In this document: one piece after another, positions 1 to 7,036 of the stretch
How the letters are laid out: each line of letters starts with the position of its first letter
How positions within the stretch are numbered: position 1 is the stretch's first letter
NCBI RefSeq assembly: GCF_003664595.1
Contig: NZ_QXPZ01000054.1
Location: forward strand, 1 to 48,782
From: Atopobacter sp. AH10
GTDB taxonomy: Bacteria > Bacillota > Bacilli > Lactobacillales > Aerococcaceae
Direction of reading: 5' to 3'
DNA length: 48,782 bases
Translations under genes and position numbers: made by a program
Notes under the pieces: model-generated
Database searches by the model: none
Told to the model about the DNA's origin: nothing
The model's input: only the letters and a program-made list of their open reading frames with translations

Positions 1-1
1 T

Positions 2-73
2 GTTGGTCAAGCGGCTGGATTTTTAATTGCCACTTGGCTGATTTTTAGTTTACCAAATACACTCATGTACTAA
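2..73 (+). CDS. C-terminal end of a membrane protein (partial)
   Basis: The window opens inside a reading frame that ends in TAA at 71-73. The 23 visible residues are mostly hydrophobic (GFLIATWLIFSLP) and look like the last membrane helix of an integral membrane protein such as a transporter. The rest lies upstream of the window, so no family can be named. That it is coding is inferred from the hydrophobic composition and the clean stop only. Confidence 0.4.
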   Translation, partial: VGQAAGFLIATWLIFSLPNTLMY

Positions 74-516
74 GCAGGGCGTTAGTTGTATGATCACCAT
101 AATTACAAGTGTTCACTCTGGGCGCTTGCATTTATATTTGACTCGGAATTATACAGAATGTCCGGTGGATTCTCTCGTGAATATGAGTGCAGCAAAAGCA
201 CTTCATAAAAGTAAGCAGATACGGTCATCAATTGGAGTTCACTTTGGAAGGATAGCAAATAATGGGTCAAGTTCTAGTCCGATGTGACCTTTAGTTAAAC
301 AATTACCTAGCTAAGCACGCCTCTTTCATAGGGAGGGGTCAGAAAGAAGTGAGCGTATTGATCGGATTTCTGTCCTCAACCTAGGGGAAAAAGTCGCTTC
401 TTGAAAATTACCGACAATGAGTTGACACATACCAAGGAAAGGGCTTTCTGGAAAGGAATTCTGAACTGTGTTATAATAAAGTTGACCCGTTGTCACATAT
501 AGAGAGGGGCTTTTTT
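74..516. other. Intergenic stretch, little recognisable content
   Basis: About 440 bases lie between the membrane-protein tail and the DUF2187-like gene. The 65-codon frame at 90-287 has no ribosome binding site and an unlikely composition, so I do not call it. A small hairpin-like patch (CCTCTTT...AGGGAGG) lies near 320-337. The only convincing element is the promoter near 449-477, listed separately. I see no RNA gene or mobile element. Confidence 0.5.
449..477 (+). promoter_or_regulatory. Predicted promoter of the DUF2187-like gene
   Basis: A perfect -10 box TATAAT lies at 472-477. The hexamer TGGAAA at 449-454 is a 4/6 match to the -35 consensus, with 17 bases between them. The gene starts about 40 bases downstream at 517. 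Confidence 0.5.
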
Positions 517-897
517 ATGGAGACAGTGTTGACGGATGAAGTCCAAGGAATGGTTGAAACGGAATTGCGTAAGGGAACAAGTAAATCACGGATTGCTCAT
601 TTGTTATCCGTTCCTTATGACGAAGCAGTCGATGTTATTGAAGAGGTTAGAGATAGAATTCGCCCAGATTTAGGGGACGAGATTCAATTTACCTTTAGAG
701 GACATCCAATGGTAGGTGTTATTGAAAAATTGTTGAATAACTCTGCAGTTGTACATATTTATTGGTCTTTATCTGATGTTATTCTTCAGGATATATGCGA
801 AGATAAGACTATTGTGAACTTTAAGGATATTTTGAAATTCGTTAAGGTACATGATGGGAAAATTTACCCCATAACAGATTTGCCTGGTAATAATTAG
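517..897 (+). CDS. Small protein with HTH-like N-terminus and DUF2187/YkvS-like domain
   Basis: This is a 126-residue cytoplasmic protein. The start is the ATG at 517, behind GAGAGGGG; an upstream in-frame TTG at 490 lacks such a site. Residues 10-45 (KGTSKSRIAHLLSVPYDEA) are predicted helical and resemble a helix-turn-helix or DnaD-like segment. Residues 48-80 (GDEIQFTFRGHPMVGVIEKL) resemble the SH3-like beta fold of DUF2187 proteins such as Bacillus YkvS, which usually form small proteins of about 60 residues. The N-terminal extension is therefore notable. No function is known for the family. The gene has its own promoter and is followed by a strong terminator. The domain match is from memory of the family pattern and is moderately sure. 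Confidence 0.55.
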   Translation: METVLTDEVQGMVETELRKGTSKSRIAHLLSVPYDEAVDVIEEVRDRIRPDLGDEIQFTFRGHPMVGVIEKLLNNSAVVHIYWSLSDVILQDICEDKTIVNFKDILKFVKVHDGKIYPITDLPGNN

Positions 898-925
898 TTA
901 CTTGAGTATGGAAGAGGAAAGACAG

Positions 926-950
926 AAAGCTGGGATTTCCCAGCTTTTTT
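926..950 (+). terminator. Rho-independent terminator after the DUF2187-like gene
   Basis: The arms AAAGCTGGGA (926-935) and TCCCAGCTTT (938-947) form a perfect 10-bp stem followed by a T run to 950. It ends only 20 bases before the next start, so the following gene pair depends on read-through or on a promoter inside this short gap. Confidence 0.85.
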
Positions 951-969
951 GTTTGAGTGGAGGAAATTA

Positions 970-1446
970 ATGAGAGAGTCTATCAAAGAGGAAATGCAGG
1001 CTTGTATAGCTAGGTTTAATCCGACAGATCGTTATCGTTTGAATGAACTATGGATAGAATTAGATGATAAAGAGCCTTATAAAAAAGAAGTAGCTGAGTC
1101 TATGTTATTGGAAAGACGGTTGAATGATGGAGAGAGGGCAGATTATCTGAGCTTTTTAGGAGAAATCGAGAATTCCTCTCGTCTTATTCCTTTCTTTTAT
1201 CATGGAGAACTAAGGCAGATATGTTTAAAAGATTTAGTTCCTCTATTAAAGACACCTTATTGGACTAAATGGATAGAATGCTTAGAAAGATTAACGGATA
1301 GAGACCCAGTTTTCTCTGCCATGTGTTTAGATTCTTACAAAATGCTGGTGATTTCTTACTATCCTTATTTGGAAGAAAACTTCGGGAAAAGCCCAATGGA
1401 TTTCCTTCCTGAGTGGGTTGAGAACTGGAGGAGAACTTATGCTTAA
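970..1446 (+). CDS. Uncharacterised helical protein, upstream of RNase HI-like gene
   Basis: This is a 158-residue soluble protein that I do not recognise. The start is the ATG at 970, behind GGAGG at 960; an in-frame TTG at 949 sits in the terminator T run and is unlikely. The sequence is rich in charged helices with several aromatic clusters near the C-terminus (YWTKWIECLERL, PEWVENWRRTY). There is no signal peptide, membrane segment or zinc motif. Its last 8 bases overlap the start of the RNase HI-like gene, so the two are almost certainly translated together, and a role in nucleic-acid metabolism is only a guess from that pairing. Confidence 0.6.
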   Translation: MRESIKEEMQACIARFNPTDRYRLNELWIELDDKEPYKKEVAESMLLERRLNDGERADYLSFLGEIENSSRLIPFFYHGELRQICLKDLVPLLKTPYWTKWIECLERLTDRDPVFSAMCLDSYKMLVISYYPYLEENFGKSPMDFLPEWVENWRRTYA

Positions 1447-1837
1447 AATATATACTGATGCAGCTGTTAATGCTAGGGGGTTAGTGGCTTTAGCTTTTCA
1501 TGTAGTGGATGGGAAGGGAGGCCAATTGGACCAAAGTAAAGAAGGAGAAAGGGGATTGAATAATCACCAAGCAGAATTTGAGGCCGTTTTGTGGGCTTTA
1601 AGGGAAATTCGATCGCTTTACGGTCAGGAGGAACGGCTATTTCTCTACACAGATAGTCAAATTGTTGAGAAAGCTTTAGTAGGTTTTATTAAAGACAAGT
1701 CTATGTTTACTGAGATTACAGAAGCTATCAAAAAAGAGATGGCAGAATTTCCTGCAGTATTTGTTCAGTGGATTCCAGAAAAGCAAAATGCCAAGGCAGA
1801 TCAATTAGCTAAAGCTCGGTTACGACGTTTAAAGTAG
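1439..1837 (+). CDS. RNase HI-like protein (RNase H fold)
   Basis: This 132-residue protein has the RNase H fold order. An acidic first strand (KIYTDAA, Asp near residue 6) is followed by an AEFEA helix carrying the second acidic residue, then LYTDSQ with the third, and a C-terminal helix with NAKADQLA that provides the last Asp. The family cleaves the RNA strand of RNA-DNA hybrids; the short Firmicute members of the YpdQ/YpeP type have poorly known activity. The ATG at 1439 is chosen because AGGAG at 1427-1431 sits at good spacing, whereas the in-frame TTG at 1418 has none. All four acidic positions appear kept, so catalysis is plausible. It overlaps the unknown upstream gene by 8 bases. Confidence 0.8.
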   Translation: MLKIYTDAAVNARGLVALAFHVVDGKGGQLDQSKEGERGLNNHQAEFEAVLWALREIRSLYGQEERLFLYTDSQIVEKALVGFIKDKSMFTEITEAIKKEMAEFPAVFVQWIPEKQNAKADQLAKARLRRLK

Positions 1838-1911
1838 CTTAAGATACACTTGTTGCTTATGTCACAGTGAGTGAAGATGGATTGCTAAAATATTTTAAAT
1901 ACAAAGACAAT

Positions 1912-1960
1912 GAACTGCCCCCTAAAGTTGGATCAACAATCTGACCTTAAGGGGCAGTTC
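1912..1960. repeat. Long imperfect palindrome, possible fused IS3-family ends (MITE-like)
   Basis: Two 22-base arms begin GAACTGCCCC and end GGGGCAGTTC, with a 5-base loop CAACA. Only four positions break symmetry, and two of these would be G-U pairs in RNA. Neither side has a T run, so it is a poor intrinsic terminator although it sits between converging genes. The outer sequence TGAACTGCCCCCTAAAGTTGG resembles the terminal repeats of IS150-group elements. A remnant or MITE formed from two such ends is my preferred reading. Confidence 0.55.
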
Positions 1961-2012
1961 TATAATGGACTATTAGCCTAAGATGTTTTGGCTTGAGAGG
2001 AACTTTTCTAGC

Positions 2013-2831
2013 CTATTTATCGCTAGGGAAAACATGTGGAGTTTGAAGAGATTTTTTATAACGTTCCTGGCGTTTCCTATGACGGTCTTTTAATAAAGAG
2101 CAATCCCATAAGCTGGCATAGCGGTCTAACGTAGAAAAAAGAATAGTATCGGCATCATCTATTCTATTGGAGGTTAGGGCCAGTAAAAAATCATCATCAT
2201 AGGCGAGTAATTTGAAGAGCTTAGAGGCAATTTTGTTTGCCCAATGGATTCTTTTTTCTTCATTTTTGTCATGCAGACAAGCTAGACATTCTTCAAAATA
2301 GATAGCTTTTCTAAGGCTTAAGAGATAAGGAAAGTAAAAATGGTGGAGTAAAAGATAGATGTATTGAGTGGGAGTAAATCCTCTAGGTAGGAATCCTTTT
2401 GTATCTGTTTGAGGGAAAGAAAGCCAGTTGATTGGGTGAGGGATAGATGCGGTGATGGAACGGCGAATTTCCTCTTCATCCCACTCAAGTGGTTTAACGA
2501 TTCGGATGACATGATAACAGATAGATATTTCAGGGAAAGTAATTGGACTAGTTGCAAAGTAAATTGGGGGTAAATTTGACGGTGATAATGGCTGAGCTAA
2601 AAAAGAACTAGGACAAGGGATTTCAACTTGGGACATTACTTTTGAAATAGGCTGATGGCAGTAGCGGTCAATAGTCAGGGCATATTGTTTAGCCTGCTTA
2701 GGGTCAGTAAGGGGAGTAGCGAAACAGATTGCATGAAAAAGAAGCCTTGACTCCAAGACAGAGTAAGGCTTCAATTGGTGACGTAATTGAAAAAGGTGAT
2801 CGAACCATAGATCAAAGGCAGATTCTTGCAT
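2013..2831 (-). CDS. Uncharacterised protein downstream of the THUMP methylase
   Basis: This is a 272-residue protein that I do not recognise. It starts at an ATG with AGGAGG nine bases upstream, and it lies 24 bases after the THUMP methylase gene on the same strand, so the two are co-transcribed. The sequence is rich in aromatic and hydrophobic helices (for example YIYLLLHHFYFPYLLSL near residues 157-173) but has no clear membrane-spanning run or signal peptide. The C-terminus is basic (KDRHRKRQERYKK), which could suggest contact with nucleic acid. No enzyme motif is visible. Confidence 0.6.
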   Translation of the reverse strand: MQESAFDLWFDHLFQLRHQLKPYSVLESRLLFHAICFATPLTDPKQAKQYALTIDRYCHQPISKVMSQVEIPCPSSFLAQPLSPSNLPPIYFATSPITFPEISICYHVIRIVKPLEWDEEEIRRSITASIPHPINWLSFPQTDTKGFLPRGFTPTQYIYLLLHHFYFPYLLSLRKAIYFEECLACLHDKNEEKRIHWANKIASKLFKLLAYDDDFLLALTSNRIDDADTILFSTLDRYASLWDCSLLKDRHRKRQERYKKSLQTPHVFPSDK

Positions 2832-2855
2832 AGAACTTTCCTCCTAAGAGGCCGA

Positions 2856-3995
2856 TTAATTTTTACGCTTGGCCCAGTATTGGAAGAGGTCAGTGCGAAT
2901 AGCCCCATTATATAGTTTTCGACGTTTAGTAGCTTTTTGCCCGTAATAAGTTTCAAAAGAAAGATCAGAAGTAAGGATGTATTTACTCCAAGTATCAAGA
3001 GGTTTTAAGGCCTGCCCCATATCTTGATAGATGAGGTGCACCTTTTCCTCGTCTAATAAACGACCACCGTATGGCGGGTTAGTGACCAATATACCATTTT
3101 TTTCTTTGCTGGTAAAATCTTTAATTTGGCATTGCTTGAAATGAATATGATCTGCCACACCAGCTTCTTCTGCATTAGCTTTGGCTACTTCAATCATGCG
3201 GTGATCAATATCAGAAGCTTCGATTAAGAGTTCACTATCATAATCGATCGAATTTTCAGCATCTTCAATTTCTTTATCCCAAAGATCTTTTGGAAGGAAA
3301 AGCCAGTCTTGGCTGTTAAAGCTACGGTTTAGACCTGGAGCGATATTGAGTCCCATTAAGGCTGCTTCAATAGGGATAGTCCCAGAACCACAAAAAGGAT
3401 CCGCGAAAGGTTTATCTTTATGCCAATTAGTAAAGCCCACAAGAGCAGCAGCCATATTTTCCTTCAAAGGGGCATCCCCCTTAGCTATACGGTAGCCACG
3501 TTTGAAAAGGCTAGAGCCTGAAGTATCTATAGTAAGCTGGACTTTATCTTTTCGAATAGCTACTTCTATAGGATAAAGAGCGCCAGATTCAGGTAAAAAT
3601 CCACGTCTATGATAAACATCTTGCAGACGTTTGACGATAGCTTTTTTGACGATCGCTTGACAGTCTGGAACGCTATATAGTTTAGATTGGATGGACTTGC
3701 CTGAAACAGGGAAATTAGCATCTACTGGAAGCCATTTTTCCCATTCAAGGGCATAGCAAGCTTCGAATAACTCCTCAAAGCTGCTGGTAGTAAATTCCCC
3801 CATAACTATTTTCAAGCGGTCAGCAAAACGAAGCCACAAGTTCATTTCTGGTATAGTAGATAGATTTCCTTTGAAGAAAACCTTACCATTATCCACCTGA
3901 ACATCGTAGCCTCTTTGACTGACTTCTTTTTTGACAAGAGATTCAATGCCACTTGCAACTGTGGCAAGAAATTGGATAGATTGTTTACTAGTCAT
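2856..3995 (-). CDS. ypsC: THUMP-domain class I RNA methyltransferase (RlmL/YpsC family)
   Basis: This is a 379-residue SAM-dependent methyltransferase of the YpsC family, related to the N-terminal half of E. coli RlmL, which makes m2G in 23S rRNA. The THUMP RNA-binding domain covers roughly residues 45-155. The Rossmann domain follows, with FADPFCGSGTIPIEAAL as SAM motif I near residue 198 and the catalytic NPPYGGRL near 306. The start ATG at 3995 has AAGGAG eight bases upstream. That site immediately follows the T run of rnpB, so the gene may be expressed partly by read-through from rnpB. The order gpsB-rnpB-ypsC is common in Firmicutes. The exact modified base is not shown by sequence. Confidence 0.9.
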   Translation of the reverse strand: MTSKQSIQFLATVASGIESLVKKEVSQRGYDVQVDNGKVFFKGNLSTIPEMNLWLRFADRLKIVMGEFTTSSFEELFEACYALEWEKWLPVDANFPVSGKSIQSKLYSVPDCQAIVKKAIVKRLQDVYHRRGFLPESGALYPIEVAIRKDKVQLTIDTSGSSLFKRGYRIAKGDAPLKENMAAALVGFTNWHKDKPFADPFCGSGTIPIEAALMGLNIAPGLNRSFNSQDWLFLPKDLWDKEIEDAENSIDYDSELLIEASDIDHRMIEVAKANAEEAGVADHIHFKQCQIKDFTSKEKNGILVTNPPYGGRLLDEEKVHLIYQDMGQALKPLDTWSKYILTSDLSFETYYGQKATKRRKLYNGAIRTDLFQYWAKRKN

Positions 3996-4013
3996 ATGTA
4001 CTCCTTAAAAAAA

Positions 4014-4396
4014 CCTGCTTATAGATTTCTGTAAGCCATGTTCTGTCCTAATAGAGCTGCAGGAACTTCTCTACTAGGGGTAATTATCTGTCTCCGGTTT
4101 CCCGGCTCCTCCACACGTTCAATTCCGTTAGAAGAGTGCCCCTACCAATAATGTTTGGGTTGCTCGCTCGAGGGGTTTACCGCGTTCCACTGCCGAGGTT
4201 TCCCTGGCACTTCGTCACTGTGGCACTTTTCAGGATTACTGAGGCATAGTTTCCCTTAGCCTGTTTGTCCGCCGTCAATATGTATTGCCTTAGCTTATTG
4301 TTTCGCTAAGCACGATCACTACTAGCATCTCAGCTAGTGCGAGCATGGACTTTCCTCACTTAACTTAATAAGCGCAATTACCCGAAATCTATAAAT
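4014..4396 (-). ncRNA. rnpB: RNase P RNA, type B
   Basis: On the minus strand the RNA carries GAGGAAAGTCC (4348-4358) followed by ATGCTCGCAC. It also has the CR-IV/V segment CGCGGTAAACCCCTCGAGCG (within 4163-4186), and it closes with AACATGGCTTACAG. The outer P1 helix pairs ATAGATTTC at the 5' end with GAAATCTAT at the 3' end, which fixes the limits to within a few bases. The pattern matches the Bacillus-type RNA that removes 5' leaders from tRNA precursors. P1 followed by a T run at 4007-4013 may also act as the terminator. Confidence 0.95.
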
Positions 4397-4422
4397 ACAG
4401 AATAAGTGCAAGAATCAATCGA

Positions 4423-4453
4423 CTTGCTCAAGGGTTTGAAGAGTGAGAGCAAG
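4423..4453 (-). terminator. Hairpin between gpsB and rnpB, no T run
   Basis: The arms CTTGCTC (4423-4429) and GAGCAAG (4447-4453) can pair across a 17-base loop just after gpsB. No T run follows on the minus strand, so it may stabilise the gpsB mRNA end rather than stop transcription. Confidence 0.3.
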
Positions 4454-4470
4454 CCTTTAGGGGAGATTCA

Positions 4471-4791
4471 TTAATCTTGTAAACGATCATCGAAAACGCG
4501 CTTTTCTAAATTAGACAAACGCTTGAGAATATCAAAGTTTGTTACTGCTGGGGTTGGACCTGTAGCAGTTATTGGGTTTGGCCTTGATTGGCTTTGTTGA
4601 GATAGTTCATCAATTTTTGCTTTTAAGCGAGCATTTTCGCTTTCTAAATAGTTGACTTGGTTTTTAAAAGTGGCGTAGTCTTTCATAATAATATCTAGAA
4701 AAGCGTCTACCTCTTCCATATCGAAGCCACGAAATGATTTTTTAAATTCTTTATCAAGGATGTCTTTAGGGGTCAATTGAATATCTGCCAT
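4471..4791 (-). CDS. gpsB: Cell-cycle protein GpsB
   Basis: This is a 106-residue DivIVA-like adaptor that links peptidoglycan synthases to the division site in Firmicutes. The N-terminal lipid- and partner-binding region shows LTPKDILDKEFKKSFRG, with the conserved (F/Y)RGF(D/N) turn and VDAFLD helix. A coiled coil runs over residues 35-65 (YLESENARLKAKIDEL). A Pro/Thr-rich linker follows, then a short C-terminal trimerisation helix (DILKRLSNLEKRVF). The ATG at 4791 is chosen because GAGGTGG lies eight bases upstream; a GTG at 4800 overlaps that site. Its promoter is visible at 4866-4894. rnpB follows. Confidence 0.93.
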   Translation of the reverse strand: MADIQLTPKDILDKEFKKSFRGFDMEEVDAFLDIIMKDYATFKNQVNYLESENARLKAKIDELSQQSQSRPNPITATGPTPAVTNFDILKRLSNLEKRVFDDRLQD

Positions 4792-4865
4792 GTTTTCCAC
4801 CTCTTCAATGTATTTCTTCGATGAGCTTTAAAGCCAGATCAAGACGAGTACAAAACTCTTTATCC

Positions 4866-4894
4866 ATCATACTAAATTGTTAGCAAACTTACAA
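4866..4894 (-). promoter_or_regulatory. Predicted gpsB promoter
   Basis: Reading the minus strand, TTGTAA (4894-4889) and TATGAT (4871-4866) are separated by 17 bases. The predicted transcript would have a leader of about 65 bases before the gpsB ATG. Confidence 0.6.
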
Positions 4895-5330
4895 ATATTT
4901 TAAGGAATTTTTCGAAAAAAAACACGGACTTTTGAGCGAAAATTGCTCAATCCTCTTTGCCTATTGTAGAGCCTATTGACTCTTGAAGCTTATTGTAGAG
5001 GGATAAGCTAATAGGATTTATAGAATAGATAAACAAAGATAAGACAAAAAGAGACTTTTGCCATATAAAATTGGAATCGACTTGAAATAAGAAAGGGCTA
5101 GCTTATCGAAATTCTCTGCTTTTTTTGATACAATGAGTGCAATTAAGCAATCGGATGAGCTGATTAGTGAGGCAGTGGGATCAATAGACTAGACTTGCTC
5201 ATTTATGGCAAGAGCTGATGTTTTCTCTGCCAGTCTTTTTTAGAAGACAAACTAGGAGTGAGATCTTCTAAAATATGAGCTATACAACAAAGATTTTTAA
5301 AAAGGATAGAGGAGAAAAAGGGGAGAAACT
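4895..5330. other. Divergent intergenic region gpsB / prmA
   Basis: This stretch has no convincing gene. It holds a small inverted repeat TTGAGC...GCTCAA at about 4932-4950 that may be a relic terminator. There are two near-copies of the 11-mer (C/T)TATTGTAGAG around 4961 and 4990. A possible prmA promoter uses TCGAAA near 5107 and TACAAT near 5130. The distance from that promoter to prmA is about 195 bases, which leaves a long untranslated leader without a fold I recognise. Confidence 0.4.
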
Positions 5331-6281
5331 ATGGAAGAAAGGTATATAAAAGTTAGCTTTTATCCCGAAAAAGAGGATTTGGCTGTTTTAGAAGCAAGTT
5401 TAATGCAATTAGGGTTCACCTCTTTGGAAATCCATGACCATGAGGATATCGAAAAGCTAAAAGAAGACTTGCCAAAGTGGGAATTACTGGATGAAGACAT
5501 GCTTAACCATAAAGAAAGTCTAGAAGTGATAATTTATGTAGACTTAGAAGTATGGCAAGAGGGCTTTTATAAAAAACTCCTGGCTAGATTAGAAGAAGAC
5601 AAATCTCGTGGACTTTTATCTCTAATTCCGAAAATAAAGAGCGAGAAATTAGAAAGCAAGGATTGGCAAGAGGGGTGGAAGGCTTATTATAAGCCTATTC
5701 ACTTAACTAGGTTTATGGCTATTGTCCCTGTTTGGGAAGAAAATAGGGAAGAATTAAATCTGCCAGTAAAAATACTTTTAGATCCCGGCTTAGCTTTTGG
5801 AACAGGGAGTCATCCGACAACGAAAATGTGCTTACTTGCCCTAGAGCAATTTGTTCGACCAGGATATGAAGTGGTGGATGTCGGTTGCGGATCAGGTATT
5901 TTAAGTATAGCTGCTGGGGAATTAGGAGCTAGTCAAGTTTATAGTTATGATATCGATCCAAATTGCGAGAAAATCGTCTTAGAAAATGCACGTTTTAATG
6001 CTCATGCAGATCGTTTAAAAGTTGCTACGGGGAATTTGTTGGATGCATATACAGGGAAAGCAGACCTCATTGTAGCTAATATTTTAGCTGGAGTATTAGA
6101 GGAGATGGCCAAGGATGTGCCTAATGCCTTAAAGGATGATGGCCATTTGATTCTTTCAGGCTTTTTAAGTAGCCAAATGGAAAGGGTTTGTAAGCCTTTT
6201 GAAGAGGAAGGTCTAAAAGTTTTACAAGTCTTAAAAGAAAAAGATTGGACTTGTGTGGTCATGGCAAAGGAGGAGGATTAA
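5331..6281 (+). CDS. prmA: Ribosomal protein L11 methyltransferase PrmA
   Basis: This 316-residue SAM-dependent enzyme trimethylates ribosomal protein L11. The N-terminal substrate-recognition domain (residues 1-100) shows the family's YIKVSFYPE-like opening. The catalytic half has the typical LDPGLAFGTGSHPTT loop near residue 150. SAM motif I VDVGCGSGILSIA follows near 180, and the NILAGVL motif near 241 corresponds to the conserved NIL(A/S) segment. GGGGAGA gives a good ribosome binding site. Its stop overlaps the rsmE start (TAATG), so it heads the prmA-rsmE-rel operon. Confidence 0.95.
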   Translation: MEERYIKVSFYPEKEDLAVLEASLMQLGFTSLEIHDHEDIEKLKEDLPKWELLDEDMLNHKESLEVIIYVDLEVWQEGFYKKLLARLEEDKSRGLLSLIPKIKSEKLESKDWQEGWKAYYKPIHLTRFMAIVPVWEENREELNLPVKILLDPGLAFGTGSHPTTKMCLLALEQFVRPGYEVVDVGCGSGILSIAAGELGASQVYSYDIDPNCEKIVLENARFNAHADRLKVATGNLLDAYTGKADLIVANILAGVLEEMAKDVPNALKDDGHLILSGFLSSQMERVCKPFEEEGLKVLQVLKEKDWTCVVMAKEED

Positions 6282-7036
6282 TGCAACATTACTTTATCGA
6301 TGAAGTAGTCACTCTTAAGCAAATTTTGCCTTGTCCTGAAAACATTAGACACCATTTACGGGATGTGATGAGAGTCGATCAAGGTCAGATCATTCGTTTG
6401 CTTGATCAAAATGAAGAAGCCTTTTTGGCGGAGATTAGCTATCGAGATGGGGAAATTTTTCTAGAGATCCAGTCTAAGGAAAATTTGCAGGTAGAGCTAC
6501 CAGTTCATGTGCATATTGTGTGTGGCCTGCCCAAGAAGGATAAGGCTGACTTTATTGTTCAAAAAGCAACGGAACTAGGGGCTTATGAGATTAGTTTTTT
6601 AGCCATGGAAAGATCAGTGACACAATGGGTTGATAAAAAAGTTAGTAAAAAGTTAGATAGGCTTCAGACGATTGCTCGTCAAGCAGCGCAACAAAGTCAA
6701 AGAACCCATGTTCCTAAAGTGAACTTTGTTAAAAATATAGGGGATTTATGTTTAGCAGATCATTTGCTTTATTTAGCCGATGAAGAACTTGCTAAAAAAA
6801 ACACCAAGGCTTTTGACCTCACTGATCTAGCGAGGAGTCAAACACCAATACTTGCCATATTTGGCCCAGAAGGTGGTATATCCCCTAAAGAAAGGGAGTT
6901 CATTATTGGAGCTGGTGGGAAAGGGATTGCCTTGGGGCCTAGAATTTTAAGATGTGAGACAGCCCCCTTGTATTTTCTTAGTGGCCTGTCAGTTTTAGTG
7001 GAAGGAGGATGGTCATGGCTGTCGAAAAAGATTTAA
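6281..7036 (+). CDS. rsmE: 16S rRNA (uracil1498-N3)-methyltransferase RsmE
   Basis: This 251-residue SPOUT-class methyltransferase makes m3U1498 in 16S rRNA. An N-terminal PUA-like domain (HYFIDEVV..., about 70 residues) precedes the knotted SPOUT domain. The latter has KATELGAYEI near residue 97 and the signature IFGPEGGIS near 195, followed by LGPRILRCETAPL, which forms the SAM-binding knot. The start at 6281 shares one base with the prmA stop, behind a perfect AGGAGG. An upstream in-frame codon at 6245 lies inside prmA and is less likely. The 3' end overlaps rel by 22 bases, which indicates translational coupling. Confidence 0.95.
   Translation: MQHYFIDEVVTLKQILPCPENIRHHLRDVMRVDQGQIIRLLDQNEEAFLAEISYRDGEIFLEIQSKENLQVELPVHVHIVCGLPKKDKADFIVQKATELGAYEISFLAMERSVTQWVDKKVSKKLDRLQTIARQAAQQSQRTHVPKVNFVKNIGDLCLADHLLYLADEELAKKNTKAFDLTDLARSQTPILAIFGPEGGISPKEREFIIGAGGKGIALGPRILRCETAPLYFLSGLSVLVEGGWSWLSKKI

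Noticed and set aside
90-287. 65-codon open frame near the window start
   Set aside because: It has no ribosome binding site, ends in a low-complexity serine run, and shows no family resemblance; probably chance.
4805-4870. 21-codon frame (MMDKEFCTRLDLAL...) on the minus strand before gpsB
   Set aside because: Its ATG codons overlap the predicted -10 box TATGAT of gpsB and there is no ribosome binding site, so the region is more likely promoter and untranslated leader.
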